A DNA stretch of 64,000 bases from the NCBI GenBank assembly GCA_007449985.2, contig VIIQ02000049.1, positions 124,001 to 188,000 of the forward strand, read 5' to 3'. Shown in pieces: positions 47,401-59,089 of this stretch (positions are counted from its first letter, which is position 1; each line of letters opens with the position of its first letter). The notes beneath the pieces were generated by a model. It was not told the DNA's origin. It saw only the letters and a list, made by a program, of their open reading frames with translations, and did not search any database. Both the position numbers and the translations under genes were made by a program. This stretch comes from Desmodesmus armatus. Taxonomy: Eukaryota > Chlorophyta > Chlorophyceae > Sphaeropleales > Scenedesmaceae.

Positions 47401-49952
47401 CAGCAGCAGGACCTAGGACAGGGGCAGGGCTCTGAGAGCAGCCCCTCTTATAGCTTGCTGGCCTATCCTGCAGAGGACAACTATGCTGGGGTGATCTATC
47501 CCCTGGATTGGATCAACAGGGTGAGGAGGGTAATCTGGTTGAGCAATCCGGGCATAGGGATGTAGGTGACGTACCTAGCAACAAGGGGTATCTGATGTGT
47601 CGCGCATGAAATCACTTGATGACCAAGCCAGCAAGGGCAAACAGGTGGTGCTCGTGCATTGGGACTGTTTTTTCCTGATGGGCAAGCTGCAGGACGGGCG
47701 CAAAGGGCCCTGTGCATGACCCAACGTAACTGGTTACCAGCTTCCCAGTGAGTTGCGCCCAAATCGCCTGTTGATACACCTGTGAGCGCTGACATGGCTA
47801 GCCCGTGTCTGTTTTACATTCCTGCAGGTCCATTCTGCCTCAAGCCCCAGCCAGCGCACCCTAGTGCTGCTGGATGCTGCAGCCTACCTACCCACGCACG
47901 AGCTGGACCTGAATGCACACCCTGCCGACTTTGTGGTGGCTTCATTCTACAAGATGTTTGGGTATCCCACAGGCCTGGGTGTGCTGGTGCTGAGGACTGA
48001 GCACACAGCACAGCTCAATAAGGTGAGTTAGCACCTTGGGAACAACGTGGTGCGCCAGTGCGCCCAGCAGGACTGTGGTTGTGGGTGCGCGCGCAGTTTG
48101 CAGCTGCTACCACAACATGTGGCATGCCGTCGCTTCATGTGACCAGAATGTCAACGCCCGAGATTGCGCTTGTTGCCTGGTACCCAGCACACTATGCACC
48201 GCACTCTATTGGAAAGCTGCGTGTCCAGTGTGATCCTGCTGTGCGCACGCATCTGGAAGGTGAGCAACGCCAACTTTGCCTAACTGACTGTCGTGTATTT
48301 GATGGTGCATGTTGCAGGTGTACTTCGGTGGTGGCAGTGTGGTGAGTTGCGCACCCAGGGTACCATTCCATCTGAGGGCGCTGCTTTGCAATGCAAGCAT
48401 GTTGCAGCAGCATACTGCATGCCAGCCAGGACAAGTACTGCATTCCAGTGATGGCGTCAAATGCACTTGCGACAATGTGAGTTCATTGCCGCTCAGCCAC
48501 TGAGCATCCCGGCTAATGGTTTATGCCGTGTGTGCAGGCACTGGCTACCCCTGAGGGTTGCTGGCATGTGAACAAGTGCGATCCAGCTGCCGCGCTGTCG
48601 GATGGCACACCCAACTACTTGGGCGCAGCTGCACTCAAGCTCGCGTACGAGTCCTGGGACAGCAGGGGAGGCATGCAGGTGCGCACACCTTAGAGGCGCG
48701 TCACGTTGAACACACGTGCAAGGCCGGCAACTTGGCTTCAACAACATGCTTAGCAGCAGGTTCATGTTGCCAAAATGTGTGACACCTGCCTGCTCAGCAT
48801 GCATGCTGTATCGATACTGTGCTCTGCGCGGAGCGGGCAGCTCTCATTGCAACGTACCGGGGCTGCGCGTCAATCGCTGCCACGCAGCAAACGCCTCTAT
48901 AGATGCTGGTTTTGATTGTGCACGCTTTGTGCTGTCGCACACCTGCAGGCTGTGCAGCAGCACACAGATGCCCTGAGCGGCTGGCTGCACGACCAGCTTG
49001 CGGCGCTGCGCCACTCCAACGGTGCGCCAGTGATCCAACTGTACGGCAGGCACAGCCAGCACCCCCTCAGCCAAGCACCTGGAGGCACCAGCCAGCAGCC
49101 TGCAGGGTTCAGCCAGGGCGCTGTGTTCAACTTCCAGGTGTTGCAGCCGGATGGCCAGCCAGTGAGCTTCAACAGGGTTGACAGGGAGGCGACGGCAGCG
49201 GGGATCTACCTGCGTAGCGGCTGCGTGTGCAACCCCGGGGTGAGTGGTCTCAACGGGTGATCATGTGTGTTGTATCGCCTGCAAGGGCATGTCTACTGAG
49301 TGACGCACGCAGTGTGCTGCATGGCAGGCTGGTTGAATTGAGCAGGAACGCTTGACAGTTCACAGTCGCAGTAGGCTGTGCGCTGTGTACGGGACGGGGA
49401 AGATCTCCCTGGTGAACTGAGCCGCAACTGCCTGCGTGTCGTACATGCATCCCCATAGGTTGTGGCAACCCCAAGCTGTCGATGCTGAAGTTCACCTACT
49501 CCCATCAGCAGCTGCAAGTGAACCCCCATGCGCCTCTGGCTCCCTTGTGGGTTGCTCAGGTTTTTGCTGAGCCAGTTACTGTAACTGAATTGGTGCTGGC
49601 AATGCAGGCGTGCTACGACTCTTTGGGTTTGGAGGCCTTTGAGGTTCAAGCCCTGGCAGGGCTCAAAGAGGGCTGTGGAGACGACCTGGATTTCATCACT
49701 GTGCAGCGCCCTGCCAAGCCCCAGTCTGGCGACAGCGCCAGCAGCAGCAGTAGGCAGGGCCCATGGTGGCCATGGCAGGGGGTGAGCAGCAGTGCGCAGC
49801 AGCAGGAGAGTGCTGCCAATGGCAGTGCACAGGGTGTTGAGCTTGTGGCCACAGAGGTGCCACTGGGGAGTGTGAGGGCATCCCTGGGCTGGGCGTCCAC
49901 ATTTGAGGACGCCTATGCACTAGTGCAGTTTCTGCGTGGGTACGTGTCTTGA
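44431..49952 (+). CDS. Thioredoxin domain fused to MoCo-sulfurase-like PLP desulfurase
   Basis: Ten exons: 44431-44856, 44989-45169, 45587-46288, 46629-46866, 47031-47520, 47828-48022, 48318-48341, 48538-48678, 48949-49239 and 49608-49952, giving 1010 residues. A transit-like N-terminus and hydrophobic segment (LPFLLAGSVAINTLAVPLLLG) precede a thioredoxin domain (about 143-275; active site WCPAC, Cys188/Cys191; cis-Pro loop KIPTVLLL). A disordered linker leads in the same exon into an aminotransferase class V domain: YGYGGWLEKHYQQEIG, GAALYPASLLDAVY, YGNPHSAG, ATEALKLVGE, TRSNHNSVLGI, LLDAAAYLPTHELDL, SFYKMFGYPTGLG (PLP Lys721), YFGGGSV, RSGCVCNPGACYDSLGL, VRASLGWASTFEDA. This is the N-terminal half of MOCOS/ABA3; the MOSC domain is absent. 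No ATG separates the halves. Confidence 0.82.
48318..48341 (+). other. 24-nt microexon of the fusion gene
   Basis: Eight codons (VYFGGGSV) between GTTGCAG and GTGAGT, phase 0 on both sides. YFGGGS/TV is a conserved strand of the MOCOS desulfurase fold, so the exon is required. Confidence 0.85.
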
Positions 49953-51144
49953 GGCTTCATGTGTTGCTGGAATTTGAAAAGACAGCTCTCTTCATATCAT
50001 TTGGTGTTGATGGCCTATCAGGGACCAAGGGTTGTGATGATAGTTAGACTAGAGATGCATTGTGGTTTAGACTTTTCTGCATTGAGCTTGTTGTGATTGA
50101 AGCATCAGCAACACAGCCCTCTGTTGTGCTGCCGACTGCTGCAGCGGCAGTGCATGTCTGTGCACATTGTACTCATGTTTGCTGCAGAAACCGCATGGCA
50201 TGTTGCAGCAGGACAACTATGTTTTCATCCAGGCGCGCTGTGTGTGACACAAGCTCCCTGTCGAAGCATCTTTGCGACGACTTTGGCAGTATGGCACGCC
50301 TTGTCATGCTTCTAGCTTGGAGGTTTCGTCAAGCATGTATGGCTGTTGACATCCTGCACACAAAGCATCAGAAGATGCCATGTTTGGCTGTTGTGTGGCG
50401 GCGATGTCACATGGTTCATTAGGTGCATCAGTCGGACGCAAGCACGTGTCTTGCGTACTCTTAGTAGGGCCCGGTGGCGGCAGTGCTGCTCAGCATGCTG
50501 TTGCGCATATGCATGTACTGCTCATGTGCAAATCCTGTGGTGCTGCTGCGCAATAATTGCGCAGGCGGCAGGTAAACCGCTGTAAGGCAGCATTTTATGA
50601 ATGGCGGTCAACCTGAAAGGAGGCCACCTTGGAACTGGCCCGGGCACATGTCCTACTGTATGTCACAACCAGTCGCATGGCAGGCAGTCCGATCAGGACT
50701 TCTGGATGTACAGTCCACACCTTGCTTTGGGTCCTGCTAGCTCAGGCTGAAGGTTGTAGCTTGGACCAGCCACCAGAATAACATGCCCTTGTCTGTGCAG
50801 GACTGTTGGTGTCTCACATAAGCCTCAAGGAGGCAAAAATATATGTACACCGTTAGGGCCTCATACGACGCAGCCACAACACAAGTAGTTGCTCCACAAC
50901 CGCAATGGCTTGATGGCCAGCACATGCTGATGTGCACACAACAAGCCTGCTTGCAGCTGGCATTGGCTTTGAGCACTCTGTGCTGGGCCCATTGCTCTCA
51001 AACGGCTCTCAAAAACGTACCGCGCCAAGACCGGATTACAAAACTCCGGCCATCACAGGCGGTCACTCTGCACTCAGAAACCCTGCCTAGCATACACAAA
51101 GCGCACATGCCCTGCCTGAAAGCAGGCAAGGCCCAACCCCGCAA
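49953..51144. other. Intergenic between convergent genes
   Basis: Lies between the fusion gene (+) and the SPATA17-like gene (-). TGTAA at 50581-50585 may serve the fusion gene. No coding content is recognised. Confidence 0.45.
51036..51040 (-). terminator. Putative TGTAA polyadenylation signal of the SPATA17-like gene
   Basis: TTACA on the plus strand, about 105 bases beyond the stop at 51145, a typical distance for a chlorophycean poly(A) signal. Confidence 0.55.
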
Positions 51145-54100
51145 TCAGTACACCTGCTTCAAGTGTTTGCTGAACATCCCCCCAGCATGCTCGTTGTGCC
51201 GCCAGTGCTGCTGCATGCTGCTGTCCGGGCTGCACTCCCTGCTGTCCTGCTGCAGCGGCGCTAACTTGTACCCTGGTCCTGGGGAACTGCTGAGACTGGT
51301 GGTGCTGGGCGATCCCTGGCGCCCTTGTTGCTGGTCCGTGGCTGCGGCTGCCACGTGCGGTTCTGCTTCGGAGAAAACGTCCTGGCTGCCGATGATGGGC
51401 ACGAAGGGCTGGCCCTTGTGCAACACCAACATCTGCAGCGCGCCGAGCAGTAGTGTTGGTTGCAGCAGGCAAAACAGCAGCAGCAGCAGGCGTTGTCAGT
51501 GGTTGCACCTTGCATCACATGCTGGTGCATGAGCCTTGTCTGACTTCTGGATCATGGTCGGCACCAGCTGGTGCATATGCACCATGCATGGCCTGAGGCG
51601 GCTGCTTTCCTGGCCAACTATTTTAGCGCGGCGCCGCGCTAAAGCTGAGGGCATATGGCTCAGTAGTTGCAGGCTGACACCCGGCGTGTTGCAGGCGGCT
51701 GCCTTCATCATGGTGCAAGCCTCACACGCAATGCTGAGTCTCAACTGGAGTGAGACAGTTACTGCGGCGCTGCTAGTGCGCGCTGCCAGACTGTTGACTC
51801 GACAGTCTGAACTCTTGATGCTGCGACAGGCAGTCATTGCAATTGCTAAATCAGGGGCACCAGCACTGGACGCTGGTTCAGCCCAGCTCAATGCGCATCA
51901 TGATGTACTGCGCCTCCTGGCTCCACTACATCCCAAGTCAAGACAGCAGCACCTACCAGTCCCCTCTCAAGCCGCCTGTCCAGATCTGCTGCCTCCCGGG
52001 CCGCTTCGTACTGCGCCGCCTGCTGCAAGCTCAGTGCAGGGTTGAAGCTGCCGCCGGCCATGTTTGGCTGAGCCTTTGCTGCGAACACCTGGTCCACACA
52101 GGCCTCCACAATCCTGTGTGCAAGCTTCTGGTCTGCTGACGGCTGCTTCTGGCTGCTCCTGCTGCCACCCCTGCTGCTGCTGCTGTTGCTGGTGCTGTGC
52201 GCCTGCACTGTCCTGCTACTGCCCAGGCTTGTGGGGCTGCCTGCTGCAGCAGGTGGCGCTGGCGTTTGTAACATGCTGCTTGTTGGTGCTGCCTCCTGCC
52301 AGCAGCGGCTGCCTGTTGCTGATGCTGTTAGACACGGCGCATCCTGGCGTGAGCTGGATGTGGGGCAGAGCGCGGGGACGCCAGCAGGGAATATGGCACT
52401 GCCTTGCTGCGTGTTACCCAGGGCATGCCTTATCACCGCCTGCTGTTGCTTGACGGCCGCTGCAGCCTGCAGGAAGGAGAGATGGTCCCGAAAAGCATGG
52501 TTCAACATGGCATCTTGGAATGAAACAACAGGCAGCATGCCAGCCGCTTGCAGGGTTGCTCAGACAGGCCTGCAGAACCAGCCGTGTCTGCACTGCAACT
52601 GCAATTTGCTGTCTCAGACATGCGAGACAACCCCTGGCTGCTGCGGGTACAGGTGAGCCAAAAAGCTGTTTCCTATGTTTGCATCCAGCGCACTTTGCTG
52701 GCCGTGCTGCACCGTATGCCGCACATCCCGTGCCTTCAAGACTCATTGTGACGGCGGCGCAGGCTTGCACACTGGACGGAGGGACTACAGCAGCTACACA
52801 GCCCAGCAGCGGTGCCGCAGCTCACCTTGTGCCTCACAGCTGTCCTGAGGTGATGCTCCAGCGGCTGGCCTGCCACTGTGTAGGCCGCATGCAGCTGCCC
52901 TGCCACTGCTGCTGCTGGCGCTGGGCTGAAGATGCCAGGAATGCTGGCAGTTGACGACAGGTAGTGCAGCTTGTGCACCTGCAGAGGTGGATGTTACGCA
53001 ACAATACAGCAGCCACTCCAGTGATCCTTACCTTCATCAGCATGTTGTGCCACGCAACTTGTGCATGCTCAGTACGGTACTGCTCTCAAAAACCTGCCAA
53101 AGTGGGTCAGCTGCTACTGTGCTGCCCACTGCTGCCTGACCAGAAATGCTTTACCAATGTCAGCCATGCAGCTGGAATGTCACCACCACTGATCATAGCA
53201 AGGCGCACCTGTGTATCAAAGTTGTGTTTTGCGGCTGCCTGTGCTTCCCGCTGCTGGTGCTCCAGTGCTGCTTGCAGCTCTGCCTCCATGTCTGCCCTCA
53301 CAGCAGCGTTGGCAGCAGCAACCGACTGCAGGAATGCCTTGCGCTTGTAGAAGTCATGAACATGCGCGCGGCTGTGGTGGCCACGCCAGCACTTTTGTAT
53401 GATAGTGGCGTGGTGGTCAAAGTAATCCTGCAGGGCCACAGAAACAGCCATGCATGGGTGCACAGGCCAGTCACAGGCCACCTCAGTGCTGCCTGGGTGT
53501 ATGTCACTGCCTTGCGCCTTCCCGGCCCCAGCGTGCTGGGGTTGGTGCACGGGTGGTGCAGACGCAATGAAGAAGGATTGGCATGTAAGCATTGCTGGTG
53601 CCACATGCTGAATAGGCAAGCTGACATCTAGTATGGCAATGGTGGCGCAGCAGACGTGATCACCTGTCGTAGCTGTGTGTTGTGTGCTGCCCGCACAGCT
53701 GCAAACCTGCACCTGCCCAGATGACCTCGCCAGTGCTTCTGGATGATGGTGGCAATGTGCCTGCAGCAAGGGAGCACGAAACCTCGTACTGCAGTACTTC
53801 TATGGAGCCTGTGCCATGCAGCTGCAGGATGTATCTTCACTGTGCTGGGTGTTGTGGTGCTGCTGCTGTACGGGCCAGCCCTGCGCCAACCATGCATATC
53901 TTGCTGTGTGTGCTGCCAGTGCTCTGCCATGGTGTTTGCTGAACTTCCACTTACCCAAGCCTCTCTATCTCTTTCCTCTGGAGACATCCTCTCCAGCACG
54001 CCTGCAGCACTACTGCTGCTGCCTCCTCCTCCGCACGGTACTGCTCTGCCTCCCTACAACGTGCATGACAGGCCTGTTCAACGGGCCTACTATTCAATAA

Positions 54101-54258
54101 ACTTTGAACCATGTATTTTAATGCATTTGCGGATTGGGACCTGAACACAGTGCTTGCCTGCAGCGCCGGTAGTATTCCAACATAATCGTGCTTGTGCCTG
54201 GAAGCAGATCCATGTGTCTACCCCGACGTGTGAACAAATTGGTTGTTTGTGGCTCCAT
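51145..54258 (-). CDS. SPATA17-like protein with three IQ motifs
   Basis: Seven exons on the minus strand: 54258-54158, 54053-53955, 53760-53664, 53427-53209, 52978-52826, 52466-51957 and 51432-51145, giving 488 residues. Three IQ motifs stand at the N-terminal third: VVLQACWRGCLQRKEI, IATIIQKHWRGHLGRCRF and HHATIIQKCWRGHHSRAHVHDFYKRK. A Glu/Gln-rich helix follows, then HKLHYLSSTASIPGIFSP, matching the SPATA17 signature (MHYLLSTKQIPGIYNSPF). The C-terminal part is Ser/Gln-rich with HKGQPFVPIIGSQDVFSE near the end. SPATA17 is a calmodulin-binding protein conserved in ciliated eukaryotes and tied to axoneme and cell-division functions. The first junction needs a GC donor (AG|GCAAGC). It diverges from secreted gene A. 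Confidence 0.82.
51622..51643. repeat. 22-bp perfect palindrome in SPATA17-like intron 6
   Basis: TTTAGCGCGGC followed directly by its exact reverse complement, with no spacer. It lies within the intron between exons 6 and 7 (51433-51956). Confidence 0.9.
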
Positions 54259-54578
54259 CTCGCAGGTGAACGGGGTTATGACTGTTTTGCTGGTACTTTT
54301 GTACAACTGTGACAGCAGTAGCAAGAAAGTGGGTGCAGGATACCAACCTGATGCTTCTTCGGCTTCCTAGTGCTGTATATGTTTACCGTGTGGCCACCGA
54401 GCCCTGTGAGTCCCTGAAGATGCGATCCCCTTGGATTGGTCTTGGCCACCTGCCGTCGAACGTCGTGGCAAAGGCAAAAACACACAATGAATGCACGAGC
54501 AAGCACAGTTTCGCCAAATTCTTGTGAGGCAATGCCGTCCTCAATCCGTTCGCTTTTGTCCTCCCTCTTTGATGATCA
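54259..54578. promoter_or_regulatory. Divergent upstream region, SPATA17-like (-) and secreted A (+)
   Basis: 320 bp between outward-facing starts, the shortest such gap in the window. No specific motif is recognised. Confidence 0.35.
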
Positions 54579-56329
54579 ATGCAGCGCCAAACAGCTGCTG
54601 CAGCAATCATCGCTGCATTGTTCACCGTAGTGGTTTGTGACGCGCAAATTGTGGTGAATGACCTTTCTTCTTGCCCCAGCAACACCTCTGCGTACCCTCG
54701 GGCGGATTTGGGTGAGTGGGTGGTGGGCGCTGACCCACTCCTGTTACCAGCACCAGGGGGGTTACCAGAGTTTATCATACTGAGTGCTTTCTGAATCTCA
54801 ACCAGATAGTAAGTCCTACAGGGTGCTCCTGTGTCTACATCTCCATGCAGCGCGAGCCAAACGCTGACGCTTGTGGAACCCAAAGATTCTGCGTCACCAC
54901 CACATTCCCCGCAGTCCTGGTGATGAACTAGGTAGCAGCACTTTCCGTGCTACAGAAGCAGCAGCAGCAGCAGTTCAGCAATCTAAAATGCGTGCTGATG
55001 CAGCATGGAAGTGGACGCACGGTGCACACAGGGACACACCTGCAGAGCAAAACTCCTGCGTGTTGCAAGACCAGACAACTGCAGTACTGCTTTACAACTG
55101 CACAGTACACAGGTTGTATGGGGCTGCCTGTGCGGCAATGGGCGAGTTCACTCTTGCTGTTGGTGCGCCTAGAGCAGCAGCAAAAATCTTTTCTGTGGCG
55201 TTAACCAGCATTGGCAACACTTTGGAATACGCCAGGTGCAGTGCTGAATTCATAGCGTAACAGTTCTATGGTTGGTTGCCGCCAGCGACTGCAGCCGTTG
55301 CAGGTGCTGCCCAGGCAAGATGAAAAGCCCACCTGACTTTCTGCTTGTCTGCTTGCAGATGGCAGTTTGGATTTGTGGCTGAATGAGACCATTTTGGCCA
55401 ACAGCACCAACTGCACAAGAGCCCTGACAGCCTTGACAGCATGCAGCAGTGACAGCGGCGGTAACAGCAGTGCGCCTGGGCTGACGAGCTTGCAGATACA
55501 ACAAGGCTGCTGCTCATCGGCATGCGCAACAGCTGTTGAACGGGTGAGCCGCGATGATCTGCGTCCAGATTGCTTCAGCTCAGGCTGTTGCCACATGTGC
55601 TGCAGCAGCTGCTGTGAAAACACACAATGCATACCATGCACACCACACAAACCAACATGTACATCTACCACAGAACTTGCTAGGTGATCCATGCCGTTAG
55701 GCACATGTAGCGCGAGGTTTGACGTCCTGAACTCACACATCAGAGCCTGCTTGTCCCTGCTGTGCCAGTGGGCAGGTTGTCTGCAACATCTGCATTGCCC
55801 GGCATTGCCAGCAGGTTCCTGAAGGCACTCTTGCGCCTTCTCTGTTGTTGTGCTACACCTGCAGGCTCTTGTGCTGTCAGGCTCTGGCTGTTACCGTACC
55901 TTCCTTGGAGCTGTGTGTGACAATGCACAGCACAATGCAACCCTTGCCGAGCCCCTTTTTGGCCTGACACAGCGCTGCCTTGGCCTCAATGCAACGTGTG
56001 CATCCCTCAGTGACGAGGGGAGCTTATTGTCAGCTGCGCTTGAGGCCCGTGCCGCCAACATCACCAGCGGGACTGCTGCAGGCGCCAGCGGCAGCACTGG
56101 GAGTGATGCAGTCAACGGCACAGCCTCAGCAGAAGTCGCGCCTGTGCTGTCAGTGCCTGACCCTTACAAGCTGATACCCCAGGAGGCGCTCCCACCATCC
56201 GACACGTTGCTGGCCACGCCAGATGAGATTGCGTCTGTGGTGCAGGGTGGTGGCGCCGGCAGGCGCCTGGCTGGCCCTGCCCTGCCCAGGCGCTTGACTG
56301 GCAAGGCTGGCCAGGGCAGATTGCTGTGA
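54579..56329 (+). CDS. Secreted Cys-rich protein A, family unknown
   Basis: Three exons: 54579-54711, 55359-55543 and 55865-56329, with phases 1 and 0, giving 260 residues. The N-terminus is a signal peptide (MQRQTAAAAIIAALFTVVVCDAQ), cut probably near residue 23. The mature part holds about a dozen Cys, including a CC pair in QQGCCSSACATAVE, and several N-glycosylation sites (NTS, NET, NST, NCT, NAT, NITS). The last third is Ala/Ser/Gly-rich and ends in a basic RRLTGKAGQGRLL tail with no GPI signal. Exon number, phases and Cys placement match the next gene. It is probably an extracellular matrix or cell-surface glycoprotein; no named domain is recognised. Confidence 0.72.
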
Positions 56330-56666
56330 CGTCCTGACTCTATGCTGTCATGCTGTGGGACCTTCAACGCATGCGCAGCACCCTGTTGCACAGGGCCGCT
56401 GATGCTCAGGTTGACCTGGTTGACAAGACTCTGAACCTTGAAGCGCACAGATCCGTGCAAGTCTAAGCGGTTCTATTGCACCCTACGTACCCACACGTTA
56501 TCGTCGTGTAATCGTGTTAGTCGCCGATGAAGTCTGCGGAACATCATTGTCATGTTGCGACGGCAGGTGCAGCGAAGGTCCCCACATCCGAAGGAGAAAG
56601 CAAAGCAGTGCATATCCTCGCTTGCAACCGACCTCTTGCAACCGATCTCTTGAAACATTGGTCGCA
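56330..56666 (+). other. Short spacer between the two secreted genes
   Basis: 337 bp. TGTAA at 56507-56511, 178 bases after the secreted A stop, is a likely poly(A) signal. The rest must hold the promoter and leader of secreted B. Confidence 0.45.
56507..56511 (+). terminator. Putative TGTAA polyadenylation signal of secreted A
   Basis: TGTAA 178 bases after the stop at 56329. Its function is inferred from chlorophycean convention. Confidence 0.4.
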
Positions 56667-57677
56667 ATGGAGCGTCTCACTGCCCTCATGGTTGTGACTG
56701 TTTTGCTTGTTGGTCCATCAGCAGCTGCTGTTCCATACAACCCAGCTTTCATAGTGGCAAACATTGATACAGGTACTTCAAACACCTGAATCATACGTCC
56801 TTGCATGCGCACACCGTGTGAGTGACTCCTAGTGTGGCCCCGAAGACACTGCCAACCCCATGCACTGCCGACCCCATGCGCAACACACCATGTGCCTCCT
56901 GTGCAGACTGTCCGGTCCCCAACGTCAAGTACCCGCCTGCTCAGTACTCCACAGACACCTTGATCACTACCTTCACCCCTCTGGCATCAGCAATCACCGA
57001 CCAGACGTGCCAGACTCAGGCCACATCCCTTGCTGTGTGTGCACTTGATGGGTCGCTTGGCATTCAGTCTGGCTGCTGCTCTACTGGTTGCTCCGAAGCA
57101 ATGGCTCAGGTGCAGTGCAGAGGAGAGGTTCACAGTCGCTGCTGCTTGCACACACAAAGTGGAATGCTTACTCAGCAGCTCACCAGTTCTAGGCCTGAAA
57201 TAGCTGCACAACGGCTTGGGCAATGCAGCGCTCGTGGTTCAAAAACCCGAACGGTTTGGGTGCATTTCACATTCCAAAACAGATGGATACATCGACACAC
57301 TATGGCACACGTGGCATGCTACGCCTGCATCAGGCAGGTCCCTTGAACAGTAACAACCCACACAACGCCCCAACAAGAGTATGTACTTTTGCTGCTGCCT
57401 GTCCCCGCAGCTCAAGAGCCTCAACTGCTTCCCAGTGCTGCTGAAGGCCGTCTGCACCCTGACAGCAGAGCAGCAGGTCCAGGCACAACCCTTCCTGCCC
57501 ATCCTGGCAACCGTGGCCCTGCGCTGCGCCAACTACCAAGCCCCCGCCAACGTCACCTGCCCTAACGGCCGCGTGATTACAGCAACCACTGCTGCCACCC
57601 CTGCAGGTGCGATGGGTCCTATGAAAGGCCACAGCTGTAGCAGATGGCTTGATGGCTCTGAATGCAGACTGTCATAA
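56667..57677 (+). CDS. Secreted Cys-rich protein B, paralogue of A
   Basis: Three exons: 56667-56772, 56907-57109 and 57411-57677, with phases 1 and 0, giving 191 residues. The signal peptide is MERLTALMVVTVLLVGPSAAA. The mature protein keeps the plan of its neighbour: QSGCCSTGCSEAMAQ answers QQGCCSSACATAVE, and LKSLNCFPVLLKAVC answers LSGSGCYRTFLGAVC, at the same exon positions. The C-terminus is shorter and has no Arg-rich tail. A possible donor at CCTGCAG|GTGCG near 57605 would allow a different last exon, so the 3' end is uncertain. Function unknown; secretion is well supported. Confidence 0.65.
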
Positions 57678-58956
57678 AGCCTAGCAAACGTGGCCTGCCA
57701 GTTGGCCCCCCTCGCCGGCTTTCACAAATTACAATTCACAAGCAGTGCATGCAGGCAAGAGGACGCTTGCAATGCATCAACCATTAGTCCAAGGACTGTA
57801 TTGCCTGCTGCAGGGCGCTGACTTCATCTGGATGATGCATCCATGAATGCGCATGCATGGGCCACTGGCATGACACAGCCAGGCCATGCCGCACGGCTCG
57901 TAGCGCAGAGCCGTGCTGACCCAAGCTCCGGTGCATGATATCAAGCTGGTTGGCAGTTGGGAGTTCGACGGGTCTATGTCCAGGGCATGCATGGCATGTT
58001 CCACAGTGAGGCTACCTTGGGCTTGGCCAGCCCTGCACCACCTCTGGAAGGGCTGAGGGCCCACTCCACAGCGTTTGGGCGTTGGGACCCGTTCCACAGT
58101 GTGAAGGGCCTTGTGCCTGGTGGTGTGCGGTCAGCGGTCCACAGGGCATCAGTGATGGTTGACCAGCTGCACACAAGGCGCTGCTGGGGCACGTGGCATT
58201 TGCCCTGGCCCTGTTGTCAGTGGAGTTGCCACTCCAGTGCTGCTCCAGGCACTCAAGTGATGCGTGCATGCTGCAGGCCTGCATACACGGTCAGTGGACA
58301 ACAGCATGGCAAGTGTAAGCGACAGTTGGGATTACAAGCTGTGGAGTATGTGTTGGGGCGTTTCCCAGTACCTGCATGTGTGGTGTGCAAGGCTATGTGC
58401 AGCAACAAGTCGTCAGCCGTGAGCACAACAAATTGCCCCTTAAAAGCTGCCCCCCCCCCCCCAAACTTGTCCTTGATGTCGTCACCACGCACTGGACGCA
58501 ACTCAAGCGCATGTGTCAACATGCGCCTGATGGCAAAGTGCCTCACCAAGCAGAAGCTGAATTCGCTCAGACAGCAACGTACGCAGATGCGCGCATGCAT
58601 GGACCCACGCATACGTGCGCCCCCACACACTGTGGCGCGTTTGCCACCAGGATGCCAGATGTTGATCCCAGCTACACTTGATTGCTGGCACACCAACCCC
58701 AATATTCCCCAGAAACACAAAACACAGCCGCGCAAGGTGTCTCAACCAGGAACCACAGAACAATGGCAGATCATACACACCTGCACATGGACAATGTCCG
58801 AGCAGGCCTTGCACGCTGCCAGCATTGGGAGGCTGCTTGCTGCACCACACCAGCCTCATGGGCTTGCGGACTGCTGTCTTCCTGCGGCACTGCAATGACG
58901 CTGCGCCACCAGCATAGCAGCATGCAGTGCGCGCAAGCTGCAGCTGCTGCTGACAG

Positions 58957-59089
58957 TCAGCTTCGCCGTTCAAACCAGACCGGCCACTCTGCAAATGCCT
59001 TGATGCCTCCAGGGCCCTGGGCCTCGACTATGTCTGGCAGACACACACGGGCCAGCGCACGCTGCACTAGCTGAGGATTGACGTCGTGC
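58957..59089 (-). CDS. Possible C-terminal exon of an unidentified gene
   Basis: After a CTGCAG acceptor, the minus strand reads HDVNPQLVQRALARVC and on to FAEWPVWFERRS and a stop, with amphipathic helix-like spacing and codon use like its neighbours. No start or upstream exon could be assigned, and no family is recognised. Confidence 0.3.

Noticed and set aside
49457..49607. Exon of the fusion gene starting at the CCCATAG acceptor near 49459
   Set aside because: It would hit a stop in the required phase. The acceptor at 49607 instead gives the conserved CNPG|ACYDSLGL junction.
57957..58898. 313-codon open frame on the plus strand
   Set aside because: Composition and residue pattern look random, there is no recognisable motif, and minus-strand fragments in the same stretch look more coding.
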